From: an uncultured Clostridia bacterium
GTDB taxonomy: Bacteria; Bacillota; Clostridia; UBA1381
Assembly (NCBI GenBank): GCA_910585795.1
Contig: CAJUFV010000262.1
Location: forward strand, 1-13,360
Length of the DNA stretch: 13,360 nt
Direction of reading: 5' to 3'
The notes beneath the pieces were generated by a model. It searched no databases, was not told the DNA's origin, and saw only the letters and a program-made list of their open reading frames with translations. How positions within the stretch are numbered: position 1 is the stretch's first letter; each line of letters opens with the position of its first letter. Made by a program: the position numbers and the translations under genes. Positions 7,205 to 13,360 of this stretch are shown piece after piece.

Positions 7205-8089
7205 ATGAATACGTACGTAGAGGAATATACCAGCTTTATGACAAATGTACGGCATAAGTCAATGAACACGATTGAATCGTACAAGCGTGACGTCACTCAA
7301 TATATTACATATTTGAGCGACAGCGGAATAAAGGACGCCGCTCTTGCGACAAAGACGACGATATTGTCATATCTGCTGCTTTTACAGAAAAGCGGAAAGG
7401 CAAGCTCAACCGTTTCAAGGACACTTGCTTCACTGCGTTCATTTTATCTGTTTATGATGCAGAATGGAGCTGTAGCTGTGAATCCAACGTCAAATCTGGA
7501 GGCTCCTCATGTACAGAAAAAAGCGCCTCAGATACTCGCCGGAGGAGAGGTGGAGAGGCTTTTGCTTCAGCCGGATACAAGTGATAATAAGGGAATAAGA
7601 GATAAGGCTATGCTTGAATTGCTGTATGCTACCGGAATACGAGTGAGCGAGCTGATAAATCTTGATGTTTCAGATGTGAATATTTCTATGAGCTTTATCA
7701 GATGCAGCGGAGGAAAAAAAGAAAGAATAATTCCTATGGGTCATGAAGCAAAGACGGCAATAAGCGATTACATAAAAAATGCCAGACCGTTTATGATTAA
7801 GGATGAAAATGAAGCGGCGTTATTTGTAAATTGCGCAGGAGTACGTATTTCACGTCAGGGCTTTTGGAAGCTCATTAAGCATTATAGGAATGAGGCGGGA
7901 ATACAGGCGGAAATAACACCTCACACATTGCGTCATTCATTTGCGGCGCATCTCCTTGAAAACGGCGCGGATTTACATTCGATACAGGAAATGATGGGAC
8001 ATGCTGATATTTCTTCAACACAAGTGTATTCCAGAGTGGTAAACAGTAAAATAAAAGATGTGTATGCGAAGGCTCACCCGAGAGCGTAG
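7205..8089 (+). CDS. xerD: Tyrosine recombinase XerD
   Basis: At 294 residues this is the typical length of XerC/XerD. The N-terminal core-binding (SAM-like) domain covers about 1-90, with NTIESYKRDV (21-30). The catalytic domain covers about 105-294. All active-site residues are visible: R146 (TGIRVSEL), K172 (GGKKER), H240 and R243 (HTLRHSF), H266 (MGHADIS) and the nucleophile Y275 (STQVYSRV). Known role: with XerC it resolves chromosome dimers at dif, next to FtsK at the septum. Neighbouring spoIIM and a dacF-like gene match the housekeeping xerD (ripX) context of endospore formers, arguing against a phage or transposon integrase. It has its own promoter and a good ribosome binding site. 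The XerD rather than XerC assignment rests mainly on synteny. Confidence 0.92.
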   Translation: MNTYVEEYTSFMTNVRHKSMNTIESYKRDVTQYITYLSDSGIKDAALATKTTILSYLLLLQKSGKASSTVSRTLASLRSFYLFMMQNGAVAVNPTSNLEAPHVQKKAPQILAGGEVERLLLQPDTSDNKGIRDKAMLELLYATGIRVSELINLDVSDVNISMSFIRCSGGKKERIIPMGHEAKTAISDYIKNARPFMIKDENEAALFVNCAGVRISRQGFWKLIKHYRNEAGIQAEITPHTLRHSFAAHLLENGADLHSIQEMMGHADISSTQVYSRVVNSKIKDVYAKAHPRA

Positions 8090-8243
8090 CTGTGACGGCG
8101 GATTTGCATGTATTATTGAAATTTCCTGCGGAATCAAAAAAGCAGTCATAACTTTTCGGTATTAAAAGCAAAGCACAAATCTTGCTATTAAATGAATAGA
8201 AAACCATAAAAAGCATATTATAAATTCATACAACAAAATCTCT

Positions 8244-8250
8244 AAGGAGG
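8244..8250 (+). promoter_or_regulatory. Ribosome binding site of the D,D-carboxypeptidase gene
   Basis: AAGGAGG lies 9 nt before the ATG at 8260. The 170-nt gap after xerD holds only a weak sigma-A candidate (TTGCTA 8182-8187, 17 nt, CATAAA 8205-8210) and no clear terminator. The transcript arrangement here is therefore open. Confidence 0.8.
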
Positions 8251-8259
8251 AAAACGAGT

Positions 8260-9441
8260 ATGAAGAAAATAATATGCTTTTTAATTTGTGCATGTTTTAT
8301 GATGCAGGGGTTGCCTGTGCTTGCGGAAGGGGAAAATAACAGTACAGAACTTGGAATAAACGCGAGAAGCGCGGTACTAATGGAAGAAAGCAGCGGAGAT
8401 ATTCTTTATGAAAGCAATCCAGATGACAGAGTGCCTATCGCGAGCGTTACAAAGGTAATGACTATGCTTCTTATAATGGAAGCGGTAGACAGCGGAAAAA
8501 TCACTTTGGATGATATGGTTAATGTCAGTGAAAATGCTATGAGCTACGGCGGAAGCACCATGTTTCTTGAGGCCGGAGAACAGCTTAGTGTAAATGATAT
8601 GTTAAAGGGTATTGCAGTTGCCAGCGCTAATGACGGCTGTGTGGCAATGGCTGAATATCTGGCTGGAAGTGAAAGCGCGTTTGTGGAGCAGATGAACGCA
8701 AAGGCTAAGGAACTTTCTATGGAGAACACTCATTTTGTAAACACAAACGGTCTTGATGATGATGAGCATTATTCGAGCGCGCGGGATGTTGCAATCATGT
8801 CAAGAGAGCTTATAAAGCACAAGACTATATTTAATTATAGTTCAATTTGGATGGACACGCTTCGCGGCGGCAAATTTCAGCTTGCTAACACAAATAAGCT
8901 GATACGATTCTATGAAGGCGCTAATGGTCTTAAAACCGGTTCAACCTCAAAGGCGCTGTGCTGTCTGAGCGCGACAGCAAAACGCGATGATATGCAGCTT
9001 ATAGCGGTTGTGTTAGGTGCACCTACCTCAGCGGAAAGATTTTCATCAGCAAAGTCTCTTCTTGACTATGGTTTTGCGAATTATTCTGTAAATACTCAGG
9101 TTACAGCTGGAGATGAGGTAGACACAGTTAAGGTGGAAAAGGGAATAGAGGATGAGGTACGAGTAGTAGCGGCTGATACTTTTTCAATGCTTGTTAAAAA
9201 AGGCAGTGAGGGAGATGTCACAAAAGAAGTAATAATGGACGAGCTTATAAGCGCTCCGCTTGAGGCGGGACAAAAAATAGGTGTCATGCGTATAAGCAGC
9301 GGAGATGAAACGTTAGCGGAAATTGACCTTAACACAGCTAATGCGGTTGAAAAAAAAGGTATAGGACTTATTGTAAAGGAATTTTTCCGCACATTATTTT
9401 ATGGAAACAATAAAGCAGTGGCAAATAGTGATTCTATCTGA
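8260..9441 (+). CDS. dacF: Serine D-alanyl-D-alanine carboxypeptidase (peptidase S11, DacF/DacB-like PBP)
   Basis: The 393-residue exported enzyme has a signal peptide (hydrophobic 4-20, likely cleavage after VLA-22). It shows the three penicillin-binding motifs of family S11: S62-V-T-K65 (nucleophile and base), S122-A-N124 and K225-T-G227. The C-terminal beta-rich domain (about 275-360) is followed by an amphipathic stretch (GLIVKEFFRTLFYG, 369-382) that usually anchors low-molecular-mass PBPs to the outer face of the membrane. Known reaction: removal of the terminal D-Ala of stem pentapeptides, which limits cross-linking. The position after xerD matches the dacF location near the spoIIA region in Bacillus and many Clostridia. 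However, spoIIAA does not follow here, so dacF versus a vegetative dacA/dacB paralogue is uncertain. The symbol is given on synteny. No terminator is evident after the gene. Confidence 0.88.
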   Translation: MKKIICFLICACFMMQGLPVLAEGENNSTELGINARSAVLMEESSGDILYESNPDDRVPIASVTKVMTMLLIMEAVDSGKITLDDMVNVSENAMSYGGSTMFLEAGEQLSVNDMLKGIAVASANDGCVAMAEYLAGSESAFVEQMNAKAKELSMENTHFVNTNGLDDDEHYSSARDVAIMSRELIKHKTIFNYSSIWMDTLRGGKFQLANTNKLIRFYEGANGLKTGSTSKALCCLSATAKRDDMQLIAVVLGAPTSAERFSSAKSLLDYGFANYSVNTQVTAGDEVDTVKVEKGIEDEVRVVAADTFSMLVKKGSEGDVTKEVIMDELISAPLEAGQKIGVMRISSGDETLAEIDLNTANAVEKKGIGLIVKEFFRTLFYGNNKAVANSDSI

Positions 9442-9460
9442 AAATAATGTTTATATGCTG

Positions 9461-9489
9461 TTGAAATCAGCGGGAATTTAGTGTATAAT
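9461..9489 (+). promoter_or_regulatory. Sigma-A type promoter of the SLH hydrolase-ABC-F-dtd operon
   Basis: TTGAAA (9461-9466) and TATAAT (9484-9489) are separated by exactly 17 nt, a near-perfect vegetative promoter in the 87-nt gap. It is the last recognisable promoter before 13345, where each following gene starts within 17 nt of, or overlaps, the preceding one. Confidence 0.87.
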
Positions 9490-9528
9490 AATTAAGTATA
9501 TTTATTATCCGAAGGGAATGAATTTGTA

Positions 9529-10632
9529 ATGAGAAAATTAAGCTCGCTGATTTTAACAGCATTGATATGTATATCTGTATCAGTTCCAGTTATGGCAGTA
9601 AACAGCTCCTTTAAGACGCAGATAGAGACGTATCCTTGGGCAAAGGAAAGTGTGGAGTACTGCTGTGATAATGGTATAATTGAAGGTGATGAATTCGGAG
9701 ACCTTGACCTTGGAGGGAATATTACAAGAGCCCAGATGGCAAGAATTTTTACTGATGCGTTTGATTTGAAGAGCGCGGACAGTACCGTGTTTGATGATGT
9801 GAAGAAAACGGACTGGTTTTATAAATATTCACTGACTGTACAGAATGTTATGCCAAAGAGAAATATTAATTTTGATGGCGGTGAATATGTAACGCGTGAG
9901 GAATTTGCGGCAACACTGGTAAAGGCAAGCGGAGGACAAGCGGCAGCTAGTTATACAATAACTAATTATAGCTTTGAGGATGCTTTATCTGTGGATGATG
10001 CTTATAAAAATTTGCTTGAAACAGCAGTGGTAAATTTGTATATGCTTGGTGACGGCGGAAATATAAGACCAAAGGACTTGCTTACACGCGCGGAAGCATG
10101 CAGCTTTTTGTATCGTGTAATAAAGCCTGAAGCCGGCAAGGTGTCTATAACAGGCGAGGCTCAGGTGTCACTGGAACAAGCGACAGCGTGGGCAAAATCA
10201 AAGGGGGCGGCAGACCGGTTTATTGATGCTGCCCCGCTTTACTGGCAATATGGTGAGTTGTTCGGCATACGTCCGGAGGTTATGTTTGCTCAGGCAGGTA
10301 AGGAGACGGCTTATGGAAATTACGGAGGAGCGGTTTTGCCTGAAATGAATAACTGGGCAGGAATAAAAATAAAAAATCCTGAGGGCGACAGAACGGAAGA
10401 CCACGAAACCTTTACTACGCCTGAGGACGGTGTGAGGGCGCATTTCAATCATATGAGCGCATACGTGGGAATTGCGCCTGTCGGGGAGCCTCATGAAAGA
10501 TATTATGTTGTAAAGACTATTGCGTGGGCGGGAACTGTTAAATTTGTCGAACAGCTTGGCGGCCGATGGTGTCCGGATATAAATTACGGATATGAAATAC
10601 TTGAAATGATAGAAAATATGAAGATGTACTAA
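9529..10632 (+). CDS. SLH-domain cell-wall hydrolase, glucosaminidase/lysozyme-like
   Basis: The 367-residue secreted protein has a signal peptide (hydrophobic 5-20, likely cleavage after VMA-23). It is followed by three S-layer-homology repeats at roughly 27-80, 85-133 and 145-198. Each carries a variant of the TRAE motif: TRAQ (66-69), TREE (122-125) and TRAE (186-189). Such repeats bind secondary wall polymers and tether proteins to the envelope. The C-terminal domain (about 215-367) resembles the glucosaminidase/lysozyme superfamily. Its AQAGKETAYGNYGG block (255 onward) offers E259 as probable catalytic acid, followed by NNWAGIK (274-280) and EDGVRAHFNHM. It would cleave peptidoglycan glycan strands, though bond specificity cannot be told. 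The N-terminal SLH placement is less common than C-terminal. The ribosome binding site (AAGGGA, 9512-9517) is weaker than its neighbours' and 11 nt from the ATG. The next gene starts 10 nt after the stop. Confidence 0.83.
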   Translation: MRKLSSLILTALICISVSVPVMAVNSSFKTQIETYPWAKESVEYCCDNGIIEGDEFGDLDLGGNITRAQMARIFTDAFDLKSADSTVFDDVKKTDWFYKYSLTVQNVMPKRNINFDGGEYVTREEFAATLVKASGGQAAASYTITNYSFEDALSVDDAYKNLLETAVVNLYMLGDGGNIRPKDLLTRAEACSFLYRVIKPEAGKVSITGEAQVSLEQATAWAKSKGAADRFIDAAPLYWQYGELFGIRPEVMFAQAGKETAYGNYGGAVLPEMNNWAGIKIKNPEGDRTEDHETFTTPEDGVRAHFNHMSAYVGIAPVGEPHERYYVVKTIAWAGTVKFVEQLGGRWCPDINYGYEILEMIENMKMY

Positions 10633-10636
10633 GGAG
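10631..10636 (+). promoter_or_regulatory. Ribosome binding site of the ABC-F gene overlapping the upstream stop codon
   Basis: AAGGAG lies 6 nt before the ATG at 10643. Its first two bases are the last two of the TAA ending the SLH hydrolase. This arrangement favours translational coupling. Confidence 0.8.
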
Positions 10637-10642
10637 CAATCA

Positions 10643-12547
10643 ATGATACTGCTTAATGGAAGTAATATAAAGAAAATGTTTCTTGAAGAAACTCTTTTTG
10701 AGAATGTATCGTTTAATGTCGACAGCAGTGATAAAATAGGATTTGTAGGCGTAAATGGCGCGGGTAAATCCACTCTTATAAAGATTATCATAGGTGATAT
10801 GGATTATGACGAGGGAGAAATATTTAAAAATAAGGACTTGCGTATAGGTTATTTGGACCAATATTCGGTAAACGGAAGTGAAAAAAGCATCTGGGACGAG
10901 ACCTTGACAGTATTTTCAGAGGTTATGGAGATAGAAACTCAGCTTGATGAAATCCGTTTTGATATTGAAAATAAAAACGGAGATATAGACGCTCTTGTAA
11001 AAAAGCAGACTGCGTTGCAGGAGCGCTTTTCAGAGCTTGATGGTTTTTATTATAAGTCTAAAGTCAAAAGTACACTTACGGGACTGGGATTTTCTGAAGA
11101 GGAATTTAGTATTCGTGCTGATAAGATGTCAGGAGGACAAAAAACACGTGTGGCGTTGGGAAAAATACTTCTTTCAGACGCTAATTTGCTTTTGCTTGAC
11201 GAGCCGACTAACCATCTTGATATTGAATCTGTGGAATGGCTTGAAGACTTTTTGAAGAATTATAATGGAGCATTTATCGTTATATCGCATGACCGTTATT
11301 TTCTCGATAGGGTTACGAATAAAACCTTTGAGATTGAAATGGGGCAATTTCGTTCATATAATGGAAATTACAGCTCATATATGGCACAGCGTGAGATAGA
11401 CAAAAAGACGGAACAGAGAAATTATGACAATACAGTGAAGGAAATAAAACGTCTTGAGGGTATTGTTGAACAGCAGAGAAGATGGGGACGTGAAAGAAAT
11501 TTTATTACTGCTGAAAGTAAGCAGAAGGTTATTGATAGGCTTGAAAAGACACTTGCGGCGCCGGCAAAGTCGCCGGAGGAAATGTATTTTTCGTTTAAGG
11601 CATGCGCGGGCGGTGGACAGGATGTGCTGGAAACAAACGCTCTTAGTATGGGTTTTAATGACAATAATCTTTTCTACGGAGTAGACATGCTTATAAAAAA
11701 GGGAGAAAAGGTGTTTCTTTTGGGGCCGAATGGCTGCGGCAAAACGACACTGCTTAAAATAATAACCGGAGAATACGAGCAGACAGAGGGTGAATATACA
11801 GTCGGCGCTAATATCCATATGGGCTATTATGACCAGATACAGGAGAATCTCCATATGGATAAGACGATAATAGATGAGGTATGGGACGAGTATCCGAACC
11901 TGACACAGACTGAAATAAGAAATGCGCTTGCGGTGTTTTTATTCCGTGGTGAGGATGTGTTCAAGGAAATACATAAACTGTCAGGAGGAGAACGCGCGCG
12001 GGTAGAACTTGTCAAGCTAATGCTGAAAAACGTGAATTTTTTGATAATGGATGAGCCGACTAACCATCTTGATATTGAATCGCGCGAAGCTCTGGAAAGC
12101 GCGCTTAAGGATTATGACGGTACAATGCTTGTAGTATCGCATGACCGTTATTTTATAAACAAGCTTGCGGACAGAGTATTATATCTTACTTCGGAGGGTA
12201 TAGACAGCCATAGTGGTAATTATGATAGTTTTTCGATGCGGGGAAGGGCTAAAGCTGAAAAAAATGTAACAAGTAATGCGGTGGATTATAAGGAGCAGAA
12301 GCGTCTTGAGGCAGAAAAGCGAAAGATAATGAATCGTTTCAATAAGGTCGAGGAGCTTATAGAAGAGATTGAAAAAGAAATTGAAGGTATTGGTATTGAG
12401 ATGACAAAGCCTGAATATGCGGCAGATTTTACAAAGCTGGCGGAGCTTTCGCAAAAATCTGATTTAAAGAATTCGGAGTTAGAAATGTTAATGGAGGAAT
12501 GGGAACAGCTGCAGCTTACAATAGAAGAAAGAGGTTATGAGGTATGA
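10643..12547 (+). CDS. ABC-F family ATPase, YdiF/Uup-like ribosome-associated protein
   Basis: The 634-residue soluble protein has two ABC cassettes and no membrane segment. Cassette 1: Walker A GVNGAGKST (36-44), signature SGGQ (163-166), Walker B with E187 (LLLLDEPTNHLD) and switch H216. Cassette 2: Walker A GPNGCGKTT (361-369), signature LSGGE (446-450), Walker B D470-E471 and switch H500. The charged linker at about 245-320 is the P-site tRNA interaction motif of ABC-F proteins. A coiled-coil C-terminal extension covers about 550-630, as in Uup and YdiF. Known role: ABC-F proteins bind the ribosomal E site and relieve stalls or adjust the P-site tRNA; some protect from antibiotics. Length and C-terminal extension fit a housekeeping YdiF-type member better than a resistance subtype, though this cannot be proven here. 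The two cassettes share long stretches of identical nucleotides (see findings). The stop overlaps dtd by ATGA. Confidence 0.9.
   Translation: MILLNGSNIKKMFLEETLFENVSFNVDSSDKIGFVGVNGAGKSTLIKIIIGDMDYDEGEIFKNKDLRIGYLDQYSVNGSEKSIWDETLTVFSEVMEIETQLDEIRFDIENKNGDIDALVKKQTALQERFSELDGFYYKSKVKSTLTGLGFSEEEFSIRADKMSGGQKTRVALGKILLSDANLLLLDEPTNHLDIESVEWLEDFLKNYNGAFIVISHDRYFLDRVTNKTFEIEMGQFRSYNGNYSSYMAQREIDKKTEQRNYDNTVKEIKRLEGIVEQQRRWGRERNFITAESKQKVIDRLEKTLAAPAKSPEEMYFSFKACAGGGQDVLETNALSMGFNDNNLFYGVDMLIKKGEKVFLLGPNGCGKTTLLKIITGEYEQTEGEYTVGANIHMGYYDQIQENLHMDKTIIDEVWDEYPNLTQTEIRNALAVFLFRGEDVFKEIHKLSGGERARVELVKLMLKNVNFLIMDEPTNHLDIESREALESALKDYDGTMLVVSHDRYFINKLADRVLYLTSEGIDSHSGNYDSFSMRGRAKAEKNVTSNAVDYKEQKRLEAEKRKIMNRFNKVEELIEEIEKEIEGIGIEMTKPEYAADFTKLAELSQKSDLKNSELEMLMEEWEQLQLTIEERGYEV
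11201..11302 (+). repeat. Direct repeat copy 1 within the ABC-F gene (Walker B to switch region)
   Basis: The 29 nt at 11201-11229 and the 20 nt at 11283-11302 recur exactly 852 bp downstream. They encode DEPTNHLDIES and SHDRYF of cassette 1. The bases between the two blocks have diverged. Confidence 0.85.
12053..12154 (+). repeat. Direct repeat copy 2 within the ABC-F gene (Walker B to switch region)
   Basis: This is the second copy, in cassette 2: 29 nt at 12053-12081 and 20 nt at 12135-12154 match the first copy base for base at the same 852-bp offset. Confidence 0.85.
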
Positions 12548-12987
12548 GGGCGGTAGTACAGCGTGTGACAAATGCTGATGTAAAGATAGACGGTAAAGTA
12601 AACGGAAATATAGAAAATGGTTTTGTAGTGCTTTTGGGAATAGGAAACGGCGATACAGCGGAGGATATGAGATATATTGCTGATAAAATTATTAATTTGC
12701 GCATTTTTTGTGATGAAAATAATAAAATGAATTTAAGTCTCACTGATGTCGGCGGAAGTATACTTGTAATATCTCAGTTTACATTATATGGCGACTGTTC
12801 ACATGGCAGGCGTCCGTATTTTGGAGAGGCAATGGAGCCTGTCGGAGCAAATGAAATGTATGAGGATTTTGTTGCGTATGTAAAAGGGCAGGGGATACAT
12901 ACTGAAACAGGTAAGTTTGGCGCGGATATGAAGGTTACACTGACTAATGACGGCCCTGTAACGATTATATTAGAAAGTAAAAGTTAG
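12544..12987 (+). CDS. dtd: D-aminoacyl-tRNA deacylase (DTD)
   Basis: At 147 residues this is the canonical DTD length. Both signature motifs are present: SQFTLYGD (77-84), with the catalytic-pocket SQxxL, and NDGPVT (135-140), whose Gly-cis-Pro (137-138) enters the active site of the partner subunit in the dimer. The N-terminus MRAVVQRV is typical. Known reaction: hydrolysis of D-aminoacyl-tRNAs, and glycine mischarged on tRNA-Ala, in the cytoplasm. This protects translation from wrong stereochemistry. The ATG overlaps the ABC-F stop as ATGA, so translation is probably coupled. No separate ribosome binding site is needed, although GAAAGAGG-like purines precede it inside the ABC-F gene. It shares the operon with a ribosome-associated factor. 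Confidence 0.95.
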   Translation: MRAVVQRVTNADVKIDGKVNGNIENGFVVLLGIGNGDTAEDMRYIADKIINLRIFCDENNKMNLSLTDVGGSILVISQFTLYGDCSHGRRPYFGEAMEPVGANEMYEDFVAYVKGQGIHTETGKFGADMKVTLTNDGPVTIILESKS

Positions 12988-13003
12988 TTGTAGGAGAAAA
13001 TTT

Positions 13004-13345
13004 ATGTATGATACGCTTTTAACATTGGAAAAGGATTTTTTTAACTTACAGTACATATCTGATAGAGAGTGGCTTGATAAAATATTGCATGATGATTTTC
13101 GCGAGTGTGGCAGGTCAGGAAAATTGTTTGATAAATTTGATACTATGGAAGAATTGCTTCAATGTGATTCTGACAGAGATATTGTAATTTGTGGGTTTGA
13201 GTGCGTGGAAATTAATTCCAATAGCTGGCTTGTACATTATATAACGGAAATCGAAGGAAAGCAGTATTATCGTACGTCTGTATGGGTAAGGGAACCCGAT
13301 ATGAAGCTGTTTTTTCATCAGGCAACAGAATTGAAAAATATATAA
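13004..13345 (+). CDS. Small DUF4440/NTF2-like protein
   Basis: The protein has 113 residues and no signal peptide or membrane segment. An early helix (LLTLEKDFFNL), the WLDKILHDDFRECG block (23-36) and a strand-rich second half with WLVHYIT and YYRTSVWV fit the DUF4440/SnoaL-like cone fold of the NTF2 superfamily. Members are small dimeric proteins of mostly unknown function. No catalytic residues can be assigned. AGGAG at 12992-12996 lies 7 nt before the ATG. The gene starts 16 nt after dtd and probably ends the operon, or continues it beyond the window. No terminator is visible in the last 15 nt. Confidence 0.75.
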   Translation: MYDTLLTLEKDFFNLQYISDREWLDKILHDDFRECGRSGKLFDKFDTMEELLQCDSDRDIVICGFECVEINSNSWLVHYITEIEGKQYYRTSVWVREPDMKLFFHQATELKNI

Positions 13346-13360
13346 ATATATATGAAGATA

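Noticed and set aside
7205..8089. Integrase of a mobile element
   Set aside because: The length, neighbours and lack of flanking attachment repeats or phage genes fit chromosomal xerD instead.
8194..8220. Sigma-G-like boxes (GAATA and CATATTA) before the carboxypeptidase gene
   Set aside because: The spacing is 15 nt, whereas about 17-18 is expected for this -10 form. No sigma-F type GG box is present either.
10198..10791. Long open frame on the minus strand across the SLH hydrolase end and ABC-F start
   Set aside because: It lies opposite two well-supported genes, its protein resembles no family, and it lacks a ribosome binding site. The same applies to minus-strand frames at 272-544 and 11375-11854 and to the plus-strand frames within 5192-5803.
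1..13360. CRISPR arrays, tRNA or rRNA genes, insertion sequences, phage genes
   Set aside because: No regularly spaced repeats, cloverleaf-like segments, transposase motifs or terminal inverted repeats were found on reading either strand.

Overview
The window looks like a piece of a low-GC Firmicutes (Clostridia-type) chromosome from a spore-forming anaerobe. The reasons are strong AGGAGG-type ribosome binding sites, sigma-A type promoters, a spoIIM–xerD–dacF-like gene order familiar from endospore formers, and secreted proteins with SLH domains. A large secreted GH43 arabinanase-like enzyme suggests a plant-polysaccharide degrader, possibly from a gut. Genus-level identification is not supported.

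Layout. (1) 62-3240 (+): a BcgI-like restriction-modification module. A 680-residue protein carries an N-terminal PD-ExK nuclease and an HsdM-type adenine methyltransferase. It is followed, in the -1 frame, by a two-TRD specificity module. (2) 3272-3307: a terminator hairpin usable on both strands, between convergent genes. (3) 3343-6309 (-): a secreted LamG plus GH43 enzyme with its own consensus promoter at 6344-6372. (4) 6451-9441 (+): spoIIM, xerD and a D,D-carboxypeptidase (dacF/dacB-like). xerD has a clear promoter of its own. (5) 9461-13345 (+): from a very good sigma-A promoter, an apparent operon of an SLH-anchored glucosaminidase-like hydrolase, an ABC-F ATPase, dtd (overlapping the ABC-F gene by ATGA) and a small DUF4440/NTF2-like protein.

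The most striking signal is at the junction of the restriction-modification genes. The specificity frame has no convincing start codon. The methyltransferase frame ends in the slippery heptamer G GGA AAA directly followed by its TAG stop. An SD-like GGAGG lies exactly 10 nt upstream. A 12-bp hairpin (2107-2118 with 2134-2145) begins 5 nt downstream. These are the three elements, at the same spacings, of the dnaX-type programmed -1 ribosomal frameshift. I propose that the locus makes both a 680-aa nuclease-methyltransferase and a roughly 1059-aa nuclease-methyltransferase-specificity fusion from one message, which could set the subunit ratio. This is inferred from sequence and not demonstrated.

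The remaining genes are mostly envelope, sporulation and translation housekeeping. No RNA genes, CRISPR arrays or insertion sequences were seen. No gene-free stretch exceeds 300 bases.
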